Below, piece after piece: positions 45,035-56,765 of a DNA stretch of 64,000 nucleotides; the stretch's first letter is position 1; every line of letters begins with the position of its first letter. The notes beneath the pieces are model-generated. The model saw nothing but the letters and a program-made list of their open reading frames with translations, searched no databases and had not been told where the DNA came from. Both the position numbers and the translations under genes were made by a program. The stretch is from Thysanoteuthis rhombus (taxonomy: Eukaryota > Mollusca > Cephalopoda > Oegopsida > Thysanoteuthidae): assembly GCA_963457665.1 (NCBI GenBank), contig OY735207.1, positions 56,193,779 to 56,257,778 on the forward strand, in the 5' to 3' direction.

Positions 45035-47529
45035 AATGTAAGAAACTCCAAGTTAGGAAATCTCTTCACAAAAGATCAAAATTATAGAGACCCAAAGTGT
45101 TCAAATTATTGCAAATGTTTACATGAGATTAGAAAAAGCGTTGAATATTTTCATTTTATCTACGTCAAATAAATATCGAATAATAGAATTAGCGTTCGAC
45201 AGATGGAGAAAGTACTTGAAATGCTCGAACATCCCCTAGACACGAGTCCGGTGCTAAAGAAATTCTCAAGTATTAACAGATCTCTTACGCTCCAATAAGT
45301 TTGTTATAGGCCTGATTGATAAAGCGGCAAATAATATAATATTTACATGTAAAAAAGATGATATTCAAAAGATATTGAGTACAGTAGGTCTGATAGGAAT
45401 ATCATCATCCATGTATAAAGTGTCTACTTTCAAACCAAAATGTATTATGTTAAAAAACAACGTATTAAGACTTGAAACAGATGCAAAATGAAGAATTTAG
45501 CAATTATGCATTGGAGACCTATATGCATTAAAATCCAATTGGTGATCACTTTTTTGTAGCCTCTTGAGTATGTCACGCTAAACCTCTTAGCAAAGCTATT
45601 TCCAAAGTTTTTGATTTAATATAAAATCAAATACGGAAATTTCACAAAAGTAAATTCTATAATAATTTAAATATATTTTGTTTAGTAAATAATTTCACGC
45701 CTGTTAAAAAATGGATTTAATAAATAATCGTAAGGAGGCTAAACCTATCTCAACCTACGATTTTAGGATTTTTTATGCAAAAATTCCTCTTGAATATCCA
45801 ATCAAACAATCCAATAAAACAGGAGGAAGTAGTAAATATAATGGAATTGCATACCGTGAATGTTTCAGGTGTAAAACAAAAAAGGCGAGCCGTACGTTAC
45901 GTGCTGTACTTTTAAGGCGATTGTTGGGGAATTCGGGAATATTTCTTTGGAAAAGGTTATAAAATATTTCATCGAATCATAGGTGTTCCTATGGGAGTTT
46001 ATCCTGCATCCTAATGAGCAAATTTGCATTTACATAGGCATGAATATAGATTCATGTCATCTTTAATAAAAACTAATATAAAGCGAGCTGGTTTATTTTT
46101 AGTTCGTACCCGTTTTATTGATGACTTATGTTCTCTTAATGCTGGGGGTGAATTCGGAAAATCGAATAGTAATATATTCCCTAGGGATTTCAATTAAAGT
46201 GTAAACATTGGGGAATATAAAGAATTTTCCTAGATTTGGACATTGAAATCAAGGATTGAATGTTCGTTTATAAATTGTTTGATAAACGAGACTCATTTCT
46301 GTTCCATATCGTCCTATTCTATTCTTTATATTTTACGGAACTATATTATTAAAATATTTGATAATAGCCAGAGCTACTCTTAGATTTATTGATTTCATGC
46401 TAAAAAGATTTTTAGTTGTTGAAATGGTCGATAAAAGGTGTCGAAATTAGTAAGATTTTTAGACAATCCATGAATAGACATTTTGATCTCTTTAAACTTA
46501 TCAGCTTGATCATAATGAAATAATAACTAAAATTACAGAATATGTTAACGAGAATATAGAGATAGAATAAATGAATAATGTAAATTGAAATAAATTTGTA
46601 TTTACGTTGAGGGGAATCGGCTAACCAAAAGAGATGGACCCAATCTGTAAGTTCATTGTACTGACTGGAACCAAAAGAAAAAGGGAACGTTTTGTTCCGG
46701 TCTATTTATCCGTCTTATAGGTGGTAGGGCGGGTAGGGAGATAGAACGTGGAATTCCAAGTAATAAATGGTATAAGTATATTAATGAAATCGCCCATTGT
46801 AGTGTTATTACCCGCTAGAAAGTGATTTGGTTTCGTTTTGATCATGTGTATAAGGATACTCTATTTGATGATTCAAAGGAGAAAACTAAATGATGGGAGC
46901 AAGATTCTATACGACGTGGAATAAATAAATCTGAAGTTGGTGGGAAAATATCAAATTCTCTTGTTGAATGTGTTTGTAGAGAATCAACGCTCGGAAGTTT
47001 TTCAGTCTAATCATTTTTATTTTAGATAAGTTAGTTTCCATGAATTCTGAGATCAAAACCGACAAAACGGATTTAATATTCACATGGGTGAACTATCAAT
47101 AGAAGTGGCAGAAACAATGAATCACGTCTGTTGATATATTCACCAATCTTTCATTGTTGGATACGATTTTGGGTAACCAACGTAAGTCCAGTTTCAAAAA
47201 ATCAAATATTTGGTATAAAAACATCCATACACAATACATTATGATAATATCGTATATAAAATAACAAACAACAAATAGTATGACAAAAGTTATACATCAA
47301 AGTTATAGCTGAAGGGGATGATGTTTGATCAATACTACTGGGATGCCATGTTACTATAACTGTTTTATTTTTAAAATACCTGAAACGGTTACATGGTAAA
47401 CAACTGATGATCCAAACAAGAGAAAAATTACACGTAATACCATAATGATTAGGTGTATGTTGAATACAAAAAGATAACACAGGAGAAAATTACATGAATT
47501 ACGTTAACAAATATTGGGAAATGAGTTAT
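45035..47529 (+). mobile_element. Penelope-like retroelement, copy 1 (family P1), broken
   Basis: The middle of this copy encodes recognisable Penelope-like reverse transcriptase wording. A 'GVPMG'-type block lies near 45985-46000, a 'RFIDDLCSLNAGGEFG' catalytic block near 46112-46160, an FLDLDIEI-like block near 46230-46250 and an LYDKRDSF-like block near 46280. A C-terminal 'RFLDNP' zone follows near 46455-46475. The same sequence occurs in the opposite orientation at 51690-53945, and its last 300 bp recur at 61085-61400. Its left edge meets the RTE tail at about 45030; its right edge meets a tRNA-bearing unit. Many breaks are present and it is an old, dead copy. I read it as Penelope-like and not LINE because of the RFIDD plus YDKRD combination. 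Confidence 0.75.
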
Positions 47530-47957
47530 ATAGAAACTCTTATTTGAAATGATCTCCCGCCATTACACGGTTAATGTATCGCTTAGCGTTGACAACGAAA
47601 ATATGATATAACCTAATTTATGATAATTCTGTCGGATCATATATCCATTTCCTAATACATAACCATCGCATTGACATGAACGAACAAAAAAGATATAGAC
47701 CGAGAATAAACGAGATGAGAATTTGAAGTGGAATCAGTTATTTGGAGCTTTGCATTACCGGCAGCTGTTTAGCTAAATGGTAAAGGCAACAGTATGTTGA
47801 AACAGCTACCCTATCGGTTGCGAGTTTGATTTGTGCATCAACTCCTATTTTCTTTAACTTTATTCTACTTACGTTGTCTATATCAAGTGATGTATTGACC
47901 GTGTAATAACGGGAGAACATTTCAATAAAGAGGTTTTATATATTATCACGCAATTCA
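47530..47957 (+). mobile_element. tRNA-bearing palindromic repeat unit, locus B, joined to Penelope-like copy 1
   Basis: The left part (47530-47600) is the unit end in inverted orientation ('gaaatgatctcccgccatta'). It switches to the plus unit at about 47602, with 'aattctgtcggatcatata', a tRNA-like core at about 47760-47838 ('tttagctaaatggtaaaggc' and 'ggttgcgagtttgatttgtg'), and the plus end 'gaccgtgtaataacgggaga' at 47897-47916. It follows the 3' end of Penelope-like copy 1 directly. Confidence 0.75.
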
Positions 47958-47958
47958 C

Positions 47959-47961
47959 ACT

Positions 47962-48049
<88 letters not shown>
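47959..48049. repeat. (CA)n-(TA)n compound microsatellite
   Basis: CA units to about 47989 then about 60 bp of TA units. Confidence 0.96.
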
Positions 48050-48050
<1 letters not shown>

Positions 48051-48387
48051 CTTTAGCAAAACATCTTTGATGTTTATCCTGTTTGTACTGTCATTATGCG
48101 GAAAGGTCCATTGATTATGGGGAAATACCAACTGGAATATGTAAAAGAATAGGTGAAAGCTCAGAAAGACTAAATTGGTGTTAGGGTTAGCCTTCCAATG
48201 CACTGAAAAGAATAAACTACTATTAATAGACACAGAGAATAGCTTTTGGCAGTCAAAAGGTGGGAAAATATGATGTGCTTTTTTGAACGGATCAGATGAC
48301 CAACGACCCGGGTAATCCTCAAAGGAGTAGAAGATTAGATGTATCAAGACCTGAGGATGATTGTAAAAGATGAAGTATGGTGCCATA
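48050..48387. other. Spacer, nothing recognised
   Basis: No coding or recurrent repeat motif. A single 'ggtgttagggttagcc' near 48178 is too short to interpret. Confidence 0.5.
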
Positions 48388-48990
48388 TCATCATCATCAT
48401 CATCATCATCATCATTCTTCTCCAAGATCTCTCTATCGTGGGCGTCTTGGAGCCAGGACTTCCTGAACTTGTCTTGTTCGTCACTCGTCTTATATTCTGC
48501 CGGCCACATTTCTGCTTATGATCTTCCGTGAATCAGAATCTGACAAACTTTCTTCATGAACAGCCCATTGCCATTCAATTTTTCTAATGGATTCCATAAT
48601 ATCCCTCAGTCGTGTTTTTCTTTTTCAATATGCTGCGCTATTCTATGATCTCAGCATTTGATGTTGAGCATGATTATATCCTGTGCACGTTGAATGGTTC
48701 TCAGTTTGAGGATCAATCTTTTGGTTAGGTTTCACATTTCAGTTCCACATGTGACATTGTTTGTATACACTTATTTTTAGGACGAATGATATTTTCTTGC
48801 TCTTGAAGGCTGAGCTTACTCTACGGAAAACTTTCCATCCTAAAGTGATTCTTTGATTGATTCAATCTTATTTTGAGAGTTTCATTGAAATTTGCTGTCC
48901 TAAGTAGAAGTAGAGGTCTACTTTCTTCAGTTCTGCGTTTTCAATTCTAATCGTCGTGTCATTGTTCTTGCCTTGTTTACCTTACATGAC
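48388..48990 (-). mobile_element. RTE-clade LINE 3' portion with ATC-repeat tail
   Basis: An (ATC)9 tail at 48388-48414 is followed by the reverse complement of the RTE end. A small deletion lies within the TWIPRD region near 48540. Further upstream in the element's sense, the block equivalent to 'KKVDYYIYLGQRISMK' is encoded near 48870-48935 and an ITLGWK-like block near 48835. Frame breaks are frequent. Confidence 0.83.
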
Positions 48991-49784
48991 ATTTGATTCA
49001 TTGAAATCCCCGTGAAGACAAATCACTGCATCAAAAAGACATATTTGTAAAATAGTTGCAAGAATGGGGATGTTGATCGGACGCCATATGTTGACAATAA
49101 CGTCTTAAGACTGGTCTCGATTCCTTATCCCAGGGAGTGGTGACCAAATACTGTTGGAGGTTATCTGGTCGCTGGTGTTGTTGAGAAATGTTGCAAGAGA
49201 TTTTTGAAGGGACTGGTTTCATTTCTTCTATTTCGTTTATCCTTACGTCACTGAAAAGGCTAGATGTGTATTCATTCTCAAATTGATGAAAACAAGGTCA
49301 GCAGATATTTTATCTTTTTGATTTTATTCGACTTCGTTTGATATCGACTCTCGGAGGACTGTATTCCGAGTTCAAGGAACGTGAGAATTGTTTTCTGAAC
49401 CTGTCAGTCAAATTTCTCGGTAGTTTTGTGGGTTAACACACCTTTCGTTTTTCTTCTTTCTCTACCGTTGCACTTCATCTCTCCTGTTTTCTTTCTGTTC
49501 CTCTTGTCTCTTTTAGAACTGGGTTGCATTCGTTATCAATCAAGGGAATCACAGTTATCCTTTTTTTTTAGTTTCTGGTTTCTACATTTCTTGTCATAAT
49601 CCGTCGCTGCTAAGATAAGACTTTGAATGATGGACTCACCATTGTTGCCCCTAGGTTGAACATTTCCTGGATCTATCCATTGAATGCCCCACCCTCAACG
49701 ACGAGAGTGGGCAATTAGTCAAAGCAACCTTGTTGGCACCCCAGGGCAATTATACTGCTATCTTAAAATCCAATATCTATTCAA
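48991..49784. other. Spacer, nothing recognised
   Basis: A minus-strand frame at 49031-49222 has no domain. Nothing recurrent. Confidence 0.45.
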
Positions 49785-50165
49785 TCCTCCTCAAACTGAG
49801 AGCTGTGCAACGTATGCATGAGAGAATCATGCTGAACCTCACATGGAGAGATCGCAAGACAACACATTATGTCAAGAAAAAAAACATCGGTCCGAGACAT
49901 CATAGAATCCATTAAAAAAAACTCAAATGGCAATTGGCTGGTCATGATGCAAGAATGGCTGACAACTGATGAACATCGCAACTCACAGCATTGATCTCCA
50001 GAGATCATATGCTTCACCCATTCCGGCTAAATACAAAATGGAAGGACGGAGTAGACAAAATTCAGGAATTATTGCCTCTGCGACGCCCATAATTGAAAGG
50101 TGTGGCAAATCCTAGAGAATTTCTATGTCCAACGAAGGACAATAAAAAAAAACTGATGATGATGA
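49785..50165 (+). mobile_element. RTE-clade LINE 3' end
   Basis: 'ctcaaactgagagctgtgc' is followed by a segment encoding 'MLNLTWRDRKTTHYVKKK' near 49828-49882, then 'caatggcaattggctggtc' and 'ctatgtccaacgaaggaca'. It ends at a short 'ctgatgatgatgaa'. The 5' part is missing, and one frame change separates the TWRDR and QLAGH segments. Confidence 0.83.
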
Positions 50166-50939
50166 ATTGTAAATCACGTTGTATCCTAATTGTATCAGTA
50201 TGAAACAGCCAATCAACTGATTCTTTCTGTATTTCCCAATCCCAAACACCTTGAAATTCCTTACAATTATTTTACCATTTGTAGTTTCGTATTCAACAAT
50301 GACAATTCTAAATTAGCTATTTTGATTCTAGCTAGATAATAATCATTTATATGCTGTCTTTCTTTTACAGACTCTCCAATAAAACAAAACCCTGATGGCG
50401 AAATTCCAGCTTCTAAACTGTCCAAATAGTGTAATGTAACATTTTTGTAATAAATCATTTTATACTTCATTTACAGACCCATATATCAATAAAATCAGTT
50501 CAGCAAACTCAAAAATGGTGTTCAATTTTGAAATAAACTAGTTTGATAGTTTTTCATGAAGTATTTTTTATAGTAATATAGTTTTAAAAAGAAAATGACC
50601 TCTCTGAGATATTTACGAAGAATAGCTTATGATTATGAATTTATCAATTTTTATATATATCTGAATTGTATGCAAACATTCTTATAAGAAAACAAAAGCT
50701 ACCGAACTGACAAAAAATTCTTAAACAACATTTGATAGAAACACAAAAATGTAAATTTTAGAACTCCAAAGAACTATCTTCCAAATATTTCTAGCTATTT
50801 GGCATCGATTCGGCCTGTCATCGACTTGACGTCTGGTTATCCTGACATCGACTCAGCCACATCGATCCGACCGCTTCGAGGTGGCTGCATCGAATCGTTG
50901 CCAACCCTTCTGTGCAAACTTCTCAAAGTACAAGAAAAG
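50166..50939. other. AT-rich spacer, nothing recognised
   Basis: No motif; a minus-strand frame at 50267-50470 has no domain. Confidence 0.5.
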
Positions 50940-51075
50940 GCGATGAATCTAGTAGTCTAGAGGTTGAGATCGTGGTTAACGAGAGCCCGAGGTCGGAACT
51001 CTTCCGCAGGTGAAGACTATTCTAGCCTTAGTTGGACCAGTCAGGCGAAGCTGACAGGCTGAGGGGCGGAATATT
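50940..51075 (+). mobile_element. Possible tRNA-derived SINE
   Basis: A less AT-rich block has an A-box-like 'tagtctagaggttgagatcg' and a B-box-like 'cgaggtcggaactcttccgc' at tRNA-like spacing. A G-rich body 'gcgaagctgacaggctgagg' follows. No second copy in the window, so the call is tentative. Confidence 0.4.
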
Positions 51076-51131
51076 AGTGACCTGAGATACCTGCTGAAGA
51101 TGCGGAACGAATCACAACAATGCACCACTCC

Positions 51132-51135
<4 letters not shown>

Positions 51136-51194
<59 letters not shown>
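51136..51194. repeat. (TA)n microsatellite
   Basis: About 59 bp of uninterrupted TA units. Confidence 0.97.
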
Positions 51195-51197
<3 letters not shown>

Positions 51198-51350
51198 AAC
51201 TTACGAATGTATTTTGATATGTGTTTCTAGATATAATCATGCCTATTGATGTATCAATCTCAGTCTGTCCATTTCTATCTATGTATCTAACTGGAGCCAA
51301 CAATTGGTGGATGTTTCAGCCCAGATTGAAATCAGGATTTTAGAAAATAT

Positions 51351-51683
51351 CATTCTGTCGGATCATATATCCATTTCTTAAAAATACGATTGCCTGCGTT
51401 GAAAGAAACAAATCGAAAAAATATAGACTGTGAGAAAAACAAAAACGAGAATTTGTAGTTGAAACAGTTATTTGGGCCTTTGCATTACTGGTGACTGTTT
51501 AACTCTAAGGTAAGAGCAACGCTACTTCGAAGCTGCTACCTTATTCCCGTTCCTGTCACAGTCTTACTCTTTAACTGTTCATTCGATTTACATTGTCTAG
51601 GTCAAATGATACATTCACCGTGTGATAGCAGTAGGTCATTTCAAATAAAGTTTCAATATAATATAATGCAATTCATAGTGATA
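51351..51683 (+). mobile_element. tRNA-bearing repeat unit, locus C, joined to Penelope-like copy 2
   Basis: One plus-oriented unit from 'cattctgtcggatcatata' to 'caatataatataatgcaatt'. The tRNA-like core is at about 51489-51565, with 'tttaactctaaggtaagagc' as the A-box-like part and a worn B box. The end word is 'caccgtgtgatagcagtagg', a decayed form of the arm sequence. Relative to the minus-strand Penelope-like copy on its right, it lies at that element's 3' end in antisense, the same relation as locus B to copy 1. Confidence 0.75.
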
Positions 51684-51689
51684 TATATT

Positions 51690-53945
51690 AGTTCAGAAAA
51701 TTTTGCAGCTCTAAGCACATTAGGAAAATTTTCTTTTTTTTTGTCACTTCAGTCATTTATTTCCAAATATCTGTCAATGTAATTTATGTAATGTTCTTCA
51801 GTGTATTTTTTTAATGATTTACGCGTACTTACTTATTATTGGACTATGTGTAATTTTTCTTTTGGTGAGATAACCAGTTATTTACCATGTAACCGTTTCA
51901 GGAATTTTAAAAACAATACACTTATATTAACATGGCACCCTAGCAGTGTTGATCAAAAACCTTCCTTTCAGCTATAATTTTGATATTTAGCTTCTGTCAC
52001 ACAACATGCAGTTGACGATTTAATACAGTGAATTATCATGATACATTGTTTATAGATGTTATTCCATTCTAATCATCATTTATTTAAACAAGGCTTATTC
52101 ATGCAAGTTACGCAAAATACGTAATAAATAATGAGGGATCAGTAAGTCTAGCAAAAGATGTAACTCGGTGTTCGCGTCAATCCTATTGAGTGTTCACCCA
52201 TGTGAATATTAAACCTGTTGTGTTGGTTTTAATCCTAGACTACATGCAAACCAACTTATGATACCATCTTTAGGAAAAGTGATTTGACACAAAAACCTCT
52301 TCACGTTGATTCTCTACCAACATATTTAACCGAGGATTTTTTTCCAATTTACCTTATAGTCAATTATCCCAAGTCGTAAACCATCTTGCTTTCATCAATT
52401 TTTTTTCTTTGAAATTTCAGATACATTATCCTTAAATACATTGTTGAAACGAAACCAAACCACTTGTAACAGGTAGTAACACCTCAATGGGCTACTTCAT
52501 TAATATGCTTGGACAATTTGTTACTTGGCATTCAATGTTCGCACTTTCACACTGACACGGACTGGGTCTATCTCTTATGGTTAGCTAATTCCCCTTACAT
52601 CGTTACAATTATACATTATTTATTCTATGTTTATACTCTTGTTATCATATTCTTTGATTTTCGTTATTATTTCCCAATGGATAAGCTGATAAGTTTCAAA
52701 GAGATCAAGATGTCTATTCATGGCTTTATTAAAATGTCTAAAAATCTTTCTAATTTCGCCACCTCGACTGACCATTCTTACGACTAAAGAAATAATTTTC
52801 CGTATGAAATCAATAAATTCAAGAGTAACTCGAGTTATTCTTAAGTATTTCAATATTATGATTCTGTAAGATGTATTAGATATATTGCTTATTGTTCTAA
52901 ATGGCATAAGCACTACAGGGAATGGAAATGAATATTTTTTTTTCAAACAATTTTTTGACAAACATTTCATTATCGATTTTAATGTCCAAATCTTGGATTA
53001 TTGCTTGCATTTAGTTATATTTACACTTTATATCTTATACTTAAAAAAAATCTCATTAAGAGAACATGAGTCGTCAAAACGGTTACAACTTGAAAATAAA
53101 CTAGCGCACTTTATATTAGTTCTAATTAAAGACGACATAAATATGTATTTATGCCGATGCGGATACAAATTTGTCCAGTTGGGCGCTGGATCAATACTCA
53201 TCTGGCTGCATGATCTGATGAAATATTTAGTTATTTATTTCAAAGTTGCGATCCCCATTGATGAAGAATTTACTTTTATCATGTAATTTCTATATTTGAT
53301 TGTATATTGAATTAAAAAAACAACAACTTTAGAACAGCTTTGCTAAGAGGTTCAATGCTAAAAACTCTAAAGGCAACAAAAAAGCGAGCATCAATCGAAT
53401 TTTTATGCATTTTAGGTATCAAATGCAAAATTGGTAACTTTTGTATTTGTTCATCTATTCTCAGTCCCAACTTTTTAATAATAAGATGTTATTAGATGTA
53501 TTATTATCTGGTTCACAAGTACATGCTTTATACGTAGGTGATGGTGTTCCTATAAAACCTACTTCGGACAATATCCTTCGAATATAATATTCTTCTCATA
53601 GAAATGCTATAATATTTGCCATTTTATTGATCGGGGCTATTACAAATTCATTTTAAGATCAGCTTATGTTTGAAAATTTTTAAGTGACTGATTCATTCTT
53701 TGGGTTTTTTAAAAGTATTTCACCCGTTCGTCCTTTTCATTTGCAAATCCGGGTACTTACTCTTCCGATCCATTGAACGCTAATTCTTTTACTCGATACT
53801 CATTTGACAGAGAAAACAAAAAATATTTAATACTTTTTTAAAATCTCATGTAAGCATCTGCAATTTAATTTAAAAACTCTGTTTGCTATAGTTTGGCCTC
53901 TTTGTGAAGAGTTTTCTCATTTTAGATCTTTTTTTACGATCACTA
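51690..53945 (-). mobile_element. Penelope-like retroelement, copy 2 (family P1), broken
   Basis: Inverted relative of 45035-47529, with matching blocks all along. The 3' untranslated part near 51850-52140 matches 47210-47430. The RT C-terminal part is the best open stretch, with 'KYLRITRVTLEFIDFIR' and 'MVSRGGEIRKIFRHFNKAMN' encoded near 52690-52860. The 5' part near 53770-53930 matches 45060-45220 ('gaacgctaattctttta' is the reverse of the 'agaattagcgttcg' there). It has many breaks and is an old, dead copy. It points towards copy 1, so the two lie tail to tail about 4.2 kb apart. Confidence 0.75.
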
Positions 53946-53946
53946 G

Positions 53947-53986
<40 letters not shown>

Positions 53987-53992
53987 TAGAGA

Positions 53993-54031
<39 letters not shown>
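53946..54031. repeat. (CA)n-(TA)n compound microsatellite
   Basis: CA units, a short GAGACATA link, then TA units. It marks the 5' edge of Penelope-like copy 2. Confidence 0.95.
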
Positions 54032-54034
<3 letters not shown>

Positions 54035-54179
54035 AAGATTAAATTAAATGCCTCCGACCATTGATTACTTATTCATATCTTATATAACTATAATAGAGAT
54101 TTGCTTAACATCTATGTCACGACGTTTCTCCTCGACAATTGTGTTTCACATCGCCTCAAAACGGTTGTCAGCTTTTGAT

Positions 54180-54330
54180 ATTTCATTTTAGATTGGTTTA
54201 GACGATGTTTTCAACAGATTTCCACCGTTCCAGACACAGCTAAACACATTTTAAGAACATGTGATACCTTCAGTCCATTCTATCTTTTAAATCAAGTATT
54301 TTTGGTCTTTCAGGGACGATTGAAAATTCA
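54180..54330 (+). mobile_element. Possible LINE C-terminal fragment
   Basis: Plus-strand translation gives 'VPDTAKHILRTCDTF', which resembles the D-x-x-x-H-x-L-x-x-C zinc-ribbon end found after the RT of several LINE clades. The match is short and only one Cys/His pair is visible, so it may be chance. Confidence 0.25.
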
Positions 54331-55797
54331 GTTTGTAATATTTTCCAATGTGTAATTGTTCTGAATTGTATTGAGGATCTCCCTTGGATTTGGCTCTTGA
54401 GTGAAGAAGGAAGAAAAGAAGAGTTTGCAGGAAATGGTTCGAAAAAAGAGTTCCTATAACGCCGTCTTGGAAAAAAAACCACGTGTAACTAAATCTGTTG
54501 TTAATCCTCGGTTATCCTGCATCATCCTGGATCCTACCCCTGATCATGAAAAAATGGATTACACAACACTCTGGATTATCAGGATTTGATAAAACTAAAA
54601 GACCGAGCTATTCCCGAATCTAAACTTGTGACGTAGGCGTAACCGAACGTGAAAACCGATTCACCTTTTGAAAAGAAAAAAAAGAAAATCCATAAATTTC
54701 TCGATGCATACATCACACAAAAGGTTGAAATTCTCTTTTCAAAACGCAACATACCAAAAGAACTATATCGAAAATTTCATTATTTCCGTCTACTCGAAAT
54801 GTAACAATGTTTGCTTCCTCCTGCTGTTTCTAACACTTTTCTTTCACACCGTTTAAACAAAAAAGAAATTCGCGACCTCTGGCTTGTCATACACGGCGGA
54901 GACAGAAGGGAAGCTCACCGGAGAAACCCAACTGTTGCAGACAGTTTCCATCACGCCATTGGCGTTTGTAGAGACCAAAGTGCATGCATTGTTCTCTACC
55001 ATGGAAGCATAGCTCAGCAACACGAAGATCACAGACTCCGACACCAAGTCTTATATCTAAGCATTGCTTCTTTCTAGATTAGAGGGAAATATTCCTCCAA
55101 CAGTTTAGCAGTCGATCGATTATGCTAAACTTGAAAAGGATATCATATTCACATACAAAAAACAAAACAAAACTATGGATCTTTGATGAATTGAAGGTAT
55201 TTTTGTGACCTTTCCCGATTCAAAATGACCACAGTTTCAACTTTAGAGTGATAGGAGCAGATGGTGAATTTGAAGTCAAAGAAACGAACGACCATAACCC
55301 TAGCCCAAAGCCTAAGTCTAAAGAAAACCCCCCAAAACTATTGACCCTGACCGGAATAAAGCAACCCCCCAAAGCACTAATCCTGCAGCTGGGGTGGCGG
55401 TCATTTTGAAATGTAGAGTTAGGGGGGGATGTTCACAATTGCTGCATTGTCTTGTATCACTTGTTGTGCATAGGTTTATCTGAATGAACAGTTGTAGTCG
55501 GTTGGTCGAATCGGTGTTGGTGATGTCAATTTCCGGCCCAAGTTCATTCAAACCTTTCCTTTTTCAATTGTACCGGGAACAGCATCTCAGATAGATCAAA
55601 CAAATCACTCGCTTTGTAAAAAACGGCTGATGATCTCCTGTCGTATCCTAATAGCAATGGAACTGCACATACCCAACAAGGGTCACATCAAACTCAACCG
55701 GTTACTGCAGCAACAGTAGCAGCAACAGCAGCAGCAGCAACAGGGGTTTCAAAGACAACAAATCACCGGTCTGGTTAGTCCCTCAATAGGAACTATC
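54331..55797. other. Spacer with unrecognised frames
   Basis: Frames at 54401-54589, 54811-55077 (88 codons) and, on the minus strand, 55318-55551 show no domain. There is a short CAG/CAA-rich patch at 55705-55742. No gene could be supported. Confidence 0.4.
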
Positions 55798-56002
55798 ATG
55801 AGACCAATGTCTTCTGGCAGTATGCCATGTTTGGGTGGGGTGGGGATTTAAAAAAATGAGAGAATGTCTGAATTTTCAGCCCTTTAGCTCAATTTTTTTA
55901 GCCTGTACGTGCGTTGTATGTGGCCAGTCAGTCAGCCAGTCAGCTAGCCAGACTACCTCAAAAACTGAGAGAAACCAATGTTGACAGTTCTGCAGAGATT
56001 TT
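55798..56002 (-). repeat. Rep-A interspersed repeat, copy 11, start part only
   Basis: In reverse complement it starts 'actgtcaacattggtttctc', has GGCTGACTGGCT units (55922-55955 on the plus strand) and keeps part of the next zone before similarity is lost near 55800. Confidence 0.65.
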
Positions 56003-56029
56003 TGGTTGACAGCATTTAGCATTCTCTCG

Positions 56030-56210
56030 AGTCTCATCATCTTTGTCATTAGCCTTTTAATTGCTATCGTTGGACTCAGACCTTTCCCAAGGTTCGCCTG
56101 ACTGCGGAGCTAATACTCACTGAACTCATCTTCTTCGTCACGCCCCTTCATATTTTGCCAGCCACATTTTCGCATGTGATCTGTTGATGTCAATGTTGAG
56201 AATCGTGTTC
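56030..56210 (-). mobile_element. RTE-clade LINE 3' fragment, short
   Basis: 'ttgctatcgttggactcaga', 'cctttcccaaggttcgcctg' and 'tttcgcatgtgatctgttga' match the last 170 bp of other copies in reverse complement. No clear ATC tail remains. Confidence 0.75.
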
Positions 56211-56479
56211 TGCAAGCCATGGGATGACTGATCGAACAGATCAAATGTGGCTATTCAGCCCGACCCGTTCCCCTGCACGCAGCGAGTAATCGACAAACTA
56301 TGTGGGTGAGATCCTACGGCCTCCACTGAACTCGCTACTCCTAAAAGTCATTGCCCTGCAAAGGGGCTCAACAAATTAGATTCATCGTGTATACAGGGGC
56401 TGTTATATCATTCACCCTGGAATCTCATTTGGCAGTTGTAGTTATTATCCTGATAATTATCTCCCCTGTTTCTGTCGAT

Positions 56480-56765
56480 GGACAGCTAATTGAATGAGAC
56501 AAAAGATCATTGACATGGCTACATAAAGGACACCTGAAGAGAGAAATGGAAACTCTTATCATGATTGCCCGAAACAATTACATTAAGACAGAACCCAGGG
56601 TAACAACAAATGCCATCTCTGTTGAGAGAGGGATATGATGATAAACTAACGAATGTATCAGTGCCCAAGGAGAGGCTCGGCAGGGTACCAACAGTCATAC
56701 CCTCGGGACTGGGAACTATTCTAACGATTCAGATACAGCCATGTAAACAAATGGTGCTAGTACAA
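56480..56765 (+). mobile_element. Possible R2/R4-superfamily LINE fragment
   Basis: A plus-strand frame from 56516 encodes 'WLHKGHLKREMETLIMIARN', followed by 'NYIKTEPR'. This resembles the stretch before the zinc ribbon in LINEs with a restriction-like endonuclease (R4/Dada type). About 60 bp later another frame encodes 'RVPTVIPSGLGTILTIQI', reminiscent of the conserved end of that endonuclease domain. The central part is missing, and I place the family with limited confidence. Confidence 0.4.

Noticed and set aside
47381-47450. Hammerhead-ribozyme-like core (CTGATGA ... GAAA followed by a short hairpin) in the 3' part of Penelope-like copy 1
   Set aside because: Penelope-like elements are known to carry hammerhead ribozymes, so I looked. 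The matching place in the other two P1 copies does not keep CTGATGA, stem II would have two pairs at most, and stem I does not pair.
52885-53286. A 133-codon plus-strand frame as a host gene
   Set aside because: It is antisense to Penelope-like copy 2, and a related antisense frame exists over copy 1 (46011-46193), so it is a shadow of the element.
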